Under the pieces are notes generated by a model that had not been told where the DNA came from, did not search any database, and saw nothing but the letters and a program-made list of their open reading frames with translations. A program made the position numbers and the translations under genes. A DNA stretch of 64,000 nucleotides. It comes from Marinomonas shanghaiensis. GTDB taxonomy: Bacteria > Pseudomonadota > Gammaproteobacteria > Pseudomonadales > Marinomonadaceae. The stretch lies in NCBI RefSeq assembly GCF_003259175.1, contig NZ_QGOK01000011.1:116844-180843 (forward strand), in the 5' to 3' direction. Shown here piece by piece: positions 1-7,251 of this stretch; the first letter of the stretch is position 1; each line of letters opens with the position of its first letter.

Positions 1-740
1 CGAATTCGACCTTCATCGGCCGGGTTGGGTAGCAAGTTTTCCGACAATGTACTGTGTATATTCATCAGGGTATAGCGATTAAATTCAGCTGAGTCGATAT
101 TGTCCACCAATAACTCAATAGCCGATTTATGGTTTAGTATCATTTGTGTCTCAATGGTAGCCTTACCCTGTGCGGACTTACCATGTTCGATCAGCTCACG
201 GGTATCTAAGCGAGAATAGGTATTTCCTTCCAAATGACTTGATGCCCATGACAAATCGATCAGCAACCGATTTAAAATAGCGCGAGAGTAAGTTCCAGCA
301 GGTTCTTGACGGTCCGTAGTTTTGCCCATTTTGTGTAATTGGCGACGCAATGACTCTGACAAATACCATGTCTTATTAGGCTGATAAGAATCCAAAAAAT
401 CCCGTTGATAGCCTATAGGTTTGCGGGCTTCAAGCGGTTGATTGATATAACTTAATATGTCCTGACTATCCGCAGATATCGGGATAGAGATAGGAAAAAC
501 ATCGTCCTTATTCGTAATAACATTTGTTTTTGATCGTGCTTCTGATGGAACATCAGCACCAAAATAACGCCGCCCTCTACCATCCCCTTGAGCAACGACC
601 AGCCCCTCTTCAACCAGCTTGGCAACTTGTCGCTGCGCTGAACGTCTGGCTATATCGGGATGCATGGTCATGAGCTCTGCCATTGACACCCCATTGGTGG
701 ATGTATTAATGCTTTTCAACAAATCGTTGGTAGATGACAT
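1..740 (-). CDS. Fic-family protein, N-terminal part (runs off window edge)
   Basis: Translating the minus strand from an ATG at 740 gives 246 open codons to the window edge. The first ~70 residues look like a winged helix-turn-helix (RRSAQRQVAKLVEEGLVV, then GDGRGRRYF). Around residues 166-172 is SSHLEGN, matching the (S/T)xxxE(G/N) inhibitory motif of Fic proteins, followed by a Fic_N-like stretch (RLDTRELIEHG). The catalytic HPFxxGNGR motif would lie beyond the edge, so AMP-transferase activity cannot be judged. Family knowledge: Fic enzymes AMPylate hydroxyl residues, and class II members carry the inhibitory helix N-terminally, as here. An N-terminal DNA-binding domain fused to Fic suggests a sensor or autoregulator. 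The start is chosen as the only in-frame ATG before the helix-turn-helix. No clear Shine-Dalgarno is seen because TTGGCGCAATT repeats sit right against the start. Confidence 0.8.
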   Translation of the reverse strand, partial: MSSTNDLLKSINTSTNGVSMAELMTMHPDIARRSAQRQVAKLVEEGLVVAQGDGRGRRYFGADVPSEARSKTNVITNKDDVFPISIPISADSQDILSYINQPLEARKPIGYQRDFLDSYQPNKTWYLSESLRRQLHKMGKTTDRQEPAGTYSRAILNRLLIDLSWASSHLEGNTYSRLDTRELIEHGKSAQGKATIETQMILNHKSAIELLVDNIDSAEFNRYTLMNIHSTLSENLLPNPADEGRI

Positions 741-746
741 AGTGTT

Positions 747-831
747 TTGGCGCAATTTTAAGTTAGTGTTGGCGCAATTGTGGCGCAATTTCTAGGATGG
801 CGCCAGTTTAAACGCGTTGTTTGGCGCGATT
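747..831. promoter_or_regulatory. Cluster of TTGGCGCAATT repeats upstream of fic
   Basis: The sequence TTGGCGCAATT occurs at 747-757 and 769-779, TGGCGCAATT at 781-790, and a variant TTGGCGCGATT at 821-831. The nearest copy ends seven bases from the Fic start codon. Iterated copies in a promoter and leader region are typical of operator sites. The encoded protein starts with a winged helix, so autorepression is a reasonable inference but is not shown. Confidence 0.5.
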
Positions 832-894
832 TTGGCGGCTTTGTTTATTAAAGAACTGTTTAACTGAAATCTAGTGGGCGGATCACCAGCTTTT

Positions 895-1047
895 ATGAAG
901 ACTAAGTTAATGAAAAATCGTTATCGTGATGTGACATCAATAGGGCATTACGGTACGGGCGATGTGGAATTTACGCTTGCCTCAGAATTGGACTTTGAGC
1001 CAGTAAAAGCCTTTATACAAATGGCCTATAACAAGGTGGGCGGGTAG
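895..1047 (+). pseudogene. Remnant of a DUF5655-type protein (C-terminal end only)
   Basis: A 50-codon reading frame encodes the pattern RDVTSIGHYGTGDVEF followed by LDFEPVKAFIQMAY. This resembles the last ~45 residues of DUF5655 proteins ('predicted transport protein' C-terminus, usually ...GHWGNGDVE...). The rest of the domain and any Shine-Dalgarno are missing. I read it as the tail of a gene truncated by rearrangement next to the IS3 remnant. It could instead be a chance short ORF, but the motif match argues against that. Confidence 0.45.
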
Positions 1048-1138
1048 AGGTCATTCACGGACAATACTGTCGAATTTGTACGTCGATTGTCTACTATCGT
1101 TAAGGCTTGAAATGAGAGATGAGGTCTGAGTGATCGGC

Positions 1139-1253
1139 TACATTTGTCGTATCCATTTCTCCATTGTTGAGTGACCGATATTCATCGCTTCTGCTGATTC
1201 TCGAACGGTGATGTAGATAAACGACGAGCGATACGGCTTCTAGTCGAATTTAA
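1139..1253 (-). mobile_element. Decayed IS3-family OrfA fragment
   Basis: The minus strand encodes ESAEAMNIGHSTMEKWIRQM, the helix-turn-helix typical of IS3-family OrfA transposase subunits. It is preceded by a degraded stretch with an in-frame stop (KFD*KPYRS) and followed immediately by another stop. No OrfB, terminal inverted repeats or target duplication were found. This is a relic and cannot move. Together with the DUF5655 tail it marks an old rearrangement scar between fic and the two-component genes. Confidence 0.55.
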
Positions 1254-1413
1254 TCCCTGTAACTGGATGACTGAATTCATTAGGTCACTGGGTGTTTCGA
1301 GAGGGTGATAATAAAATTAGATTAATCCTATAGTGGTAACTGGCGGATCTGCATATGCTATCCAGTCCGTAATTGTGTATGCTTTGTAAAATAAATTGTC
1401 GCTGGAGTAAAGC

Positions 1414-2037
1414 ATGTTACCCATCTCTGTTGCTGTAGTGGATGATCATCCGTTTTTACGTTTGGCAGTAAAAGCGGTACTGGAGCGGTATAATTTTGTG
1501 GTAATGGCGGAAGCGGACAATGGCATAGACGCCATTCAATTACTAAAAAACACCCCTTGCCAGCTGATGATCTTGGATTTGGATATTCCGCAAATGAGTG
1601 GCTTGGAAGTGATACGCCGTGTTAACCAGCGTTATCCTGACACCCGCATTTTAGTGCTTACCGCTCAGGATCCATCGGTGTATGCGGTGCGCTGCATTGA
1701 AGCTGGCGCTTATGGGATTCTCTCTAAAGCGCAGCCTCTGGAAGAATTAGCAGAAGCCGCACGTTTGGTGCTGAAAGGCAAAAAAGTATTCCCACAACCA
1801 GAGTTTTACGGCGAACCGCTGGCAGGCTCTGAGAGCGAATTATTAGCCAGTTTAACCAACAGGGAGCTGCAAATCGTTGAATTGTTGTGTAAAGGTCATG
1901 CCAATAAAGACATAGCAGAAACGATGGCCATTAGCCATAAAACGGTCAGCACCCACAAAACCAATATTCTTGCCAAACTAAACTTAGGCTCGTCTATGGA
2001 GCTGTTTGATTTTGCCAAAAGGCATAATTTGATATGA
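1414..2037 (+). CDS. NarL/FixJ-family response regulator (BvgA/EvgA-like)
   Basis: 207 residues, the usual length for this family. The receiver domain (about 5-120) has the acidic pair in VVDDHP, phospho-acceptor Asp55 in ILDLDIP, and a conserved Lys in LSKAQP. The C-terminal LuxR-type helix-turn-helix (about 143-205) has LTNRELQIVELLCKGHANKDIA and the recognition helix around SHKTVSTHKTNI. Its stop overlaps the start of the following hybrid kinase gene (ATGA), so the pair is translationally coupled. By analogy with BvgAS/EvgAS it is phosphorylated through the kinase's phosphorelay and activates genes. The obvious target is the adjacent fimbrial locus, whose three units share a dyad suited to a LuxR-type dimer. 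An AGTCCG half-site at 1364-1369 hints at autoregulation, but weakly. Confidence 0.93.
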   Translation: MLPISVAVVDDHPFLRLAVKAVLERYNFVVMAEADNGIDAIQLLKNTPCQLMILDLDIPQMSGLEVIRRVNQRYPDTRILVLTAQDPSVYAVRCIEAGAYGILSKAQPLEELAEAARLVLKGKKVFPQPEFYGEPLAGSESELLASLTNRELQIVELLCKGHANKDIAETMAISHKTVSTHKTNILAKLNLGSSMELFDFAKRHNLI

Positions 2038-5000
2038 GGCGATGGCTTTGGATTTTTCTGTTGCTGGTTCCGCTAGTGTCGGCAGCTCAGCAGCTTCAGC
2101 TCTTTTCCCGCAGCACTGCAATGGTACAAATAGAGCAAACAGGAGCGGAGCAGCAGTGGTTGATGGCAAAGAAACAGCTGGTGTTTGGTGCGTTGAACGA
2201 CGAGCATCCGCCTTTTGTTATTAAAACCAATGGCAGAGATTTTGAGGGTATTACCGCGGATTATTTGGGTCTGATCAGCGCAGCTTTGGCAAAGCCTGTA
2301 GAAGTTCGAAGCTTCGCCACTAAAGCAGAGTTAATCGCCGCTGCGCGCGCAGGCACCATCGACTTTTACAGTTACGCTCGTATGAATGAGCTGGATGTCG
2401 CAGATATCGTTGCGACAGAGCCTTATGCAGATGATATTCCGGTGTTGGTAACCGCATCACATCAGCCATCCACTACAAAGTTAACCGCAAAACAGATGGC
2501 TAACCGTAAATTCAGGTTGGCCTTTTCAAAACACTATTTAACTGTGGAACGGTTACAGCAAAGTTTTCCTGACGCTGATTTAGTGCCATACGACAATTTA
2601 ACTCAGGCAATAGAGGCTGTGGCTTTAGGTCATGCTGATTGGTATTTAGGCAATGCTATCAGCGCGCATTATTTAATTCACAGCGGTCATTTTTCAGAAC
2701 TGAATATCAGCGACTTTACCCCTCTGGCGTCAGGACACTTTACCTTTCATGTGTCGAAACAACAGACTGAGCTATTGGCACTGTTAAATAAAGTGATCTC
2801 TGCTGTGCCTCATACTGAGCGGCAACAGATTTTACAGCGCTGGAGTGCCGGTCGCGCGCTTTATATGTTGGCAGAGCGTATCGAATTATCAGAAGCTGAA
2901 CACCGCTACATAGAACGCGATAACGCTGTGCGTATTGTGCATGTGCTGAGCGACACTCCTTTTTTAATGGGTTCAAACGATTTAAGCCAAGGTGTTGGCA
3001 TTTTAAAGTCCTTAACAGAAGCGATTAGTGCCAAGACTGGGCTGGAGTTCGAGTGGGTGCCTGCATATTCTTTGACTGAGATGCTGCAACTGCTAAAGCA
3101 GGGTAAAGCAGACCTGTCGGCTATTCTGGCGCCCAATGCTGAACGAGCTGAATTTTTAAATTTCAGTCGGCCTTATCTGGTGACTTCGTATGCGGTATTG
3201 ACCCGTGAGGACTCAGCAACACCTGAATTGCGGTTGGAGCAGATGGCGGGAAAAACGTTAGCCATTCAAACCAATCATGCAATAGTGCCTTATCTTAAGG
3301 CAACGTATCCTGATATGAAGTTTACATTTGTTGATAACTTGCAGCAAAGCGTGGATGCCGTATTAAAGGGGCAGGCTGATGCTTTGGTTGAAAACCTTGT
3401 GATAGCAAGGTTTTATACTGAATTAACCTATAAAAACCAATTGCAAATCAGTTCTAGTTTTTTACCCGCTGGTGCACGTTTTACCTTAGCTGTCTCCAAG
3501 CAGCAACCTGAGCTGTTTAGCATTTTGGATAAAACTCTGCTGAGTATTCCGCCCGATCAATTGGCGCTGTTGTCAGATTGGTCGGTTAACCCTTCTACTC
3601 CAAACTTTTGGCAGAGTTATCGCCAGCAGCTTATCCAGGCGGCAGTTGTTTTTACTCTGGTTGTACTGGGATTTCTATTCTGGAATTTTTACTTACGCCG
3701 TCAGGTGCGGGAGCGTCAGTTACTGCTTGAACAAGTTGAACGTGCCAAAGAGCAGGCTTTAGAGGCCAGCAAAGCCAAGAGTTTTTTTCTTTCCACTATG
3801 AGCCACGAAATTCGAACACCGCTGCACGCGATTATAGGCACGTTGGAGCTTGCAAAGCGCCAAGCCGATGAGAAGCTATGGGATTTTACCGCTATTGATA
3901 TTGCCTATGATTCAGCTCAAGGCCTAAAAGAACTCATAGGCGATATTCTGGACATTGCCAAAATTGAAGCTGGCCAGTTGGAACTTAACCCGTTTTGGCT
4001 GAACTTGAAGGAGGAAATCAACAGGTTGTATCTTGTGTTTGTCGGTATGGCGAAAAGCAAAGGCTTATATTTGAACTGCAAGGTGGATGCTGCTTTTGAG
4101 CGATATCAGGTAGAGCTGGATCCTTTACTGTTTAAACAATTGCTATCGAATCTGCTCAGTAATGCTATTAAATTTACGCCGGAAGGCGGTGTGTGTTTAC
4201 GGTTAATCGTGCTGGAGCAGCAGGATGAGCATCTTTTAGTGCAGCTTTGTGTCAAAGATACTGGGGTGGGCTTGACGCCTGAACAAGGCAAAAACGTGTT
4301 GAAACCTTTTGCGCAATTGGCGAACTCAGAACAGGTTTCAGGCGAGCGTGGTTCAGGCTTAGGTTTAAGTATTTGCCAGACCATAGTGCAATTGATACAG
4401 GGGCAGCTTTCTATTCAGAGTGAAAAAGGTCAAGGCACAGAAATTCAGATTGAGTTGAAGCTGCCTTGCAGAGCCGCCGTGCCTGTGACTGTCGAGCAAT
4501 GTCACGATATATCAGAGGAAAATACAGAACAAAATCAACAAGCCTTAAAGCTGTTGGTGGTGGACGATCATCAGGTCAATCGACTGCTATTGCAGCGTCA
4601 ATTGAGTTATTTAGGTCATCAGGTGTGGCAGGCCGCAGACGGTATCGAAGCATTGGCGCTTTTAACGCAGCAACATCTAGATTTGGTACTAACAGATTGT
4701 AATATGCCACGCATGGATGGTTATCAACTGGCTAAAGCCATACGAGAAGACCAAGCCTTAAAACATTTGACTGTCATAGGACTAACGGCCAGAGCCCAGT
4801 CCGATGAGATCGCGAAATGTATAGCTGCTGGCATGAATGATTGCTTATTTAAACCTATCAGTATTAATGAATTACAACAAAACATTCAGAAGTATGCCAA
4901 AGGCAAAGCGGCATTTAGTATCGATGCTTTATTTGCCTTGTCTGGTCCTGATCCAGCTTTTGCTCGTCAGATGTTATCGACGTTATGCCAAAGCAATAGT

Positions 5001-5240
5001 CAGGACATTGAACAACTGAAACGGTTGTTACAACGATCGGATTGTGAAGGCTTGAAACAACTGGCGCATAAAATCAAAGGCGCTGCTGTGTTGGTGCAAG
5101 CAGAGCAGCTATTGGATAGCTGTGAAACAATGGAACACGCCACAGAGCAGCAGATCACCAGTGCCAGTTTACGGCTATTGGCGGCTTTAAAAGTATTTAA
5201 CCGCGAAGCACAGTCATGGTGCGACAACAGTCAAAAGTAG
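2034..5240 (+). CDS. Hybrid sensor kinase with two periplasmic solute-binding domains (BvgS/EvgS-like)
   Basis: 1068 residues. A signal or anchor segment (LWIFLLLVPLVSA) is followed by two tandem SBP_bac_3 (Venus-flytrap) domains, about 45-275 and 295-520. A transmembrane helix follows near 540 (AAVVFTLVVLGFLFWNF). The HisKA has phospho-accepting His591 in STMSHEIRTP, then HATPase_c with GSGLGLSI, a receiver with Asp888 in LTDCNMPRMDG, and a C-terminal HPt with His1012 in LAHKIKGAA. This is the full BvgS/EvgS phosphorelay order. It lacks an obvious PAS domain between membrane and HisKA, as in EvgS-like members. The ATG overlaps the regulator's stop. It faces the fimbrial operon tail-to-tail. 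The signal sensed is unknown. Confidence 0.93.
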   Translation: MRRWLWIFLLLVPLVSAAQQLQLFSRSTAMVQIEQTGAEQQWLMAKKQLVFGALNDEHPPFVIKTNGRDFEGITADYLGLISAALAKPVEVRSFATKAELIAAARAGTIDFYSYARMNELDVADIVATEPYADDIPVLVTASHQPSTTKLTAKQMANRKFRLAFSKHYLTVERLQQSFPDADLVPYDNLTQAIEAVALGHADWYLGNAISAHYLIHSGHFSELNISDFTPLASGHFTFHVSKQQTELLALLNKVISAVPHTERQQILQRWSAGRALYMLAERIELSEAEHRYIERDNAVRIVHVLSDTPFLMGSNDLSQGVGILKSLTEAISAKTGLEFEWVPAYSLTEMLQLLKQGKADLSAILAPNAERAEFLNFSRPYLVTSYAVLTREDSATPELRLEQMAGKTLAIQTNHAIVPYLKATYPDMKFTFVDNLQQSVDAVLKGQADALVENLVIARFYTELTYKNQLQISSSFLPAGARFTLAVSKQQPELFSILDKTLLSIPPDQLALLSDWSVNPSTPNFWQSYRQQLIQAAVVFTLVVLGFLFWNFYLRRQVRERQLLLEQVERAKEQALEASKAKSFFLSTMSHEIRTPLHAIIGTLELAKRQADEKLWDFTAIDIAYDSAQGLKELIGDILDIAKIEAGQLELNPFWLNLKEEINRLYLVFVGMAKSKGLYLNCKVDAAFERYQVELDPLLFKQLLSNLLSNAIKFTPEGGVCLRLIVLEQQDEHLLVQLCVKDTGVGLTPEQGKNVLKPFAQLANSEQVSGERGSGLGLSICQTIVQLIQGQLSIQSEKGQGTEIQIELKLPCRAAVPVTVEQCHDISEENTEQNQQALKLLVVDDHQVNRLLLQRQLSYLGHQVWQAADGIEALALLTQQHLDLVLTDCNMPRMDGYQLAKAIREDQALKHLTVIGLTARAQSDEIAKCIAAGMNDCLFKPISINELQQNIQKYAKGKAAFSIDALFALSGPDPAFARQMLSTLCQSNSQDIEQLKRLLQRSDCEGLKQLAHKIKGAAVLVQAEQLLDSCETMEHATEQQITSASLRLLAALKVFNREAQSWCDNSQK

Positions 5241-5285
5241 CTGGTTTCAGACGGGAAAAACTTCGATTTTTGAGCAAAAACTTTG

Positions 5286-5318
5286 AATAAAAAAAGGCAG
5301 GTAAAGTATCTACCTGCC
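5286..5318 (-). terminator. Rho-independent terminator of the fimbrial locus
   Basis: Perfect 8-bp stem GGCAGGTA/TACCTGCC (5296-5303 and 5311-5318) with a 7-base loop. On the minus strand it is followed by a T-tract (plus-strand A-run 5288-5295). It lies just past the last pilin gene and between convergent genes. Confidence 0.85.
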
Positions 5319-5346
5319 AAAGGCGCGGGTTGTGCTTAATGAAGAC

Positions 5347-5856
5347 TTATGGGGCTGGCGCAGGCTCTGCATTTGGCAGAGGGGTTTCAAAAGATAGACT
5401 AACCACACCTGAATAATTGTCCGGCGTGTAGTTTGCGCCTGTTGCCGGTGCTATTGTCATATTGACCACCTGACCTGCAGCGGCCTGTGTTGCACCCAGC
5501 ACATCGGCTGATGCAGAACTTAGCGTCACTCCGTTTACAGAAACGGCAAGGTCTATAGTATTGGCCAATAAACTACCTGTCAGGGTAGAGCTGGTCACCG
5601 CAGCCTGAATCGCGCCAGTGGTGCTACCCATATGCAGTTGCTTTTGAATAGGGGTTAGCACGTTATTAAAAGTGTTCCATTCCATACGCTGAGGCGCAGT
5701 AAAGACGTCGTCCCCAGGCAGTGCATTGACGAAAAAACTGGTGGATGGGACTTCAGCAATAACGGTGATTTGCTTTTGTTCAGTTTGAGCGGCAAAGCCG
5801 GACGCTGACAGACTTAACAGCATGGCTGAGGCAAGAACTGTGTTCAGATTTTTCAT
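5347..5856 (-). CDS. CS1-type fimbrial major pilin (second pilin of the locus)
   Basis: 169 residues with a signal peptide (cleavage after SGFAA). The mature part follows the CS1/CFA-I (alpha-fimbria) pilin plan: an N-terminal donor-strand-like stretch (KQITVIAEVPSTSF), a PQRMEW motif shared with the other pilin of the locus, and the ending YSGVVSLSFE like CooA/CblA. It is the last gene, separated from the tip-adhesin gene by 140 bp that carries its own TCGGAC-N3-TCTGA site, so it probably has its own promoter as expected for the abundant subunit. Good Shine-Dalgarno (AAGGAG). The tail is Pro/Ala-rich. Calling it 'major' rests on its separate promoter and is an inference. Confidence 0.85.
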   Translation of the reverse strand: MKNLNTVLASAMLLSLSASGFAAQTEQKQITVIAEVPSTSFFVNALPGDDVFTAPQRMEWNTFNNVLTPIQKQLHMGSTTGAIQAAVTSSTLTGSLLANTIDLAVSVNGVTLSSASADVLGATQAAAGQVVNMTIAPATGANYTPDNYSGVVSLSFETPLPNAEPAPAP

Positions 5857-5944
5857 AGCTAAAAGCTCCTTAAATCAAAAAGTATGCAGCCCTTGTGGTA
5901 CTGCGGTATTGATGAGCAACTCATCATGAAGGTTATGGTAGGGC

Positions 5945-5977
5945 AGTCCGATACAGCAGACTATCGGACTAATCTGA
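5945..5977 (-). promoter_or_regulatory. Fimbrial regulator box 1 (upstream of major pilin)
   Basis: TCGGACTAATCTGA at 5964-5977 is an imperfect dyad (TCrGA-N4-TCyGA). It lies ~108 bases upstream of the pilin start. A second half-element makes a perfect 9-bp inverted repeat, AGTCCGATA (5945-5953) and TATCGGACT (5962-5970), 8 bases apart. The same 14-bp core recurs before the usher and the chaperone genes. Confidence 0.7.
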
Positions 5978-5996
5978 TTTTACTTTTCAGCCTATA

Positions 5997-7244
5997 TTAC
6001 AAACGAGGCTCGATCATCAAAGACACTGAGCCTAAATATTCGCCACCCGGATTACTGCGCATGGCTTCCGATACCTCTTTGGAACTGATTTCAAAGTGCA
6101 CTACCCCTGCGCCGTTTGAGATCTTTTGGTCTGGTGTAAATTTAACCCTGCTGGGGGCGGCGAAGAGTCTTATTCCATCAGCAGTTATGCCATAGGGGGC
6201 TTTCATGCCTTGTGGCATGGTGATAGTCGTCATGACGGTAATTCGATGCCCATTTTTCCAGTTTCTTAATCCACAATAAGGTGGCATATCGACACTGCAT
6301 TGCAGATAAATATTCAGTGGTCCAGTGCTCCAGATTTGAAACGGGATATTTGCTTTGACAGATTCTGTCATTTTTCCTGTTGCCAAGTAGCCTTGCCAGC
6401 CTTTCTCTGGCTCCATAACGACTTTGGTGCTGTTGGCTGGAAAGCGCAGCATGGCTTGATGTTCCACATTGAGGTTAATGTTGACAATAAGTTGAGGGTC
6501 GGCATAGTCGCCTTCTCCCATATCAAAATCAGCGCCACTGCCAACACTAAATATCAGTCTGCCTTTGTATTTGCCGTTCTCCAACTTCATCGGCGAATCT
6601 GTCAGTAGCTCATACGTAAAGGCGATTTGCGTTTGTTCCATAGTAAAAGTTTGAGAGTTAGGTAATACGTCATTTTTAGTCAATAGTCTGTAGCAATTGC
6701 CTCCGATATTGTCGTAAGGCGAATTAATATCCCATAAAAAACTAGTGGTATTACCACGTGATGTCGTACCAGCTAACACGCTGGAGCAATTTCCGTTTGT
6801 ATTAGTGCTTGGCATAATGCCGATACCACCTTTGCCAATCATTTTATAAAGGGAGTTCTGTCCCGCTTGACTAACGTAGGTACCACCTATTCGTTTGATT
6901 TTAAAAGTAACTTCGGTTTGCGTACCGCCTTCATGCTGCAATATCACCTTGCGGGAAGAGGGAAATTTAAGATACAAATTGTCTCTGGCGTAGTTGCTGT
7001 ATCGGACAAACTTGTGATTAATACGACTGTCTACAAGGATTGTTTTGTAATGAGTGTAGTTCCATATGTAAGTGCAGAACGAATCTATGCAGGGGGTGAC
7101 ATCAGTTAAACTTTGTTGGTTTGTACCAGAATAACCGGCCTTGAATTCCGAGTTGATGGTGACTTCTGCTGCCATGAGTTGCTGGACTTGTAGTGCAAGT
7201 AACAAGCAAAAAGTTAGGCTAAAAATACGAAAAAAACTCATCAT
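5997..7244 (-). CDS. CFA/I-type fimbrial tip adhesin / pilus initiator (CooD/CblD-like)
   Basis: 415 residues with a signal peptide (cleavage near LMAA). Length and position (directly after the usher, 7 bp apart) match the CooD/CfaE/CblD tip subunit of alpha-fimbriae, which starts assembly and binds host surfaces. Paired cysteines in the N-terminal half (CIDSFC, NCSS, NCYR) and CSVDMPPYC in the C-terminal half fit disulphide-bonded adhesin and pilin domains. The C-terminus (LGSVSLMIEPRL) resembles the final strand of the pilin fold. Shine-Dalgarno AAGGAG precedes an ATGATG start. Binding target unknown. Confidence 0.8.
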   Translation of the reverse strand: MMSFFRIFSLTFCLLLALQVQQLMAAEVTINSEFKAGYSGTNQQSLTDVTPCIDSFCTYIWNYTHYKTILVDSRINHKFVRYSNYARDNLYLKFPSSRKVILQHEGGTQTEVTFKIKRIGGTYVSQAGQNSLYKMIGKGGIGIMPSTNTNGNCSSVLAGTTSRGNTTSFLWDINSPYDNIGGNCYRLLTKNDVLPNSQTFTMEQTQIAFTYELLTDSPMKLENGKYKGRLIFSVGSGADFDMGEGDYADPQLIVNINLNVEHQAMLRFPANSTKVVMEPEKGWQGYLATGKMTESVKANIPFQIWSTGPLNIYLQCSVDMPPYCGLRNWKNGHRITVMTTITMPQGMKAPYGITADGIRLFAAPSRVKFTPDQKISNGAGVVHFEISSKEVSEAMRSNPGGEYLGSVSLMIEPRL

Positions 7245-7251
7245 TGGCTCC

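Noticed and set aside
5884..6195. Plus-strand 103-aa ORF over the tip-adhesin 3' end and pilin promoter
   Set aside because: Antisense shadow, no Shine-Dalgarno, no recognisable sequence, and it overlaps the regulatory box.
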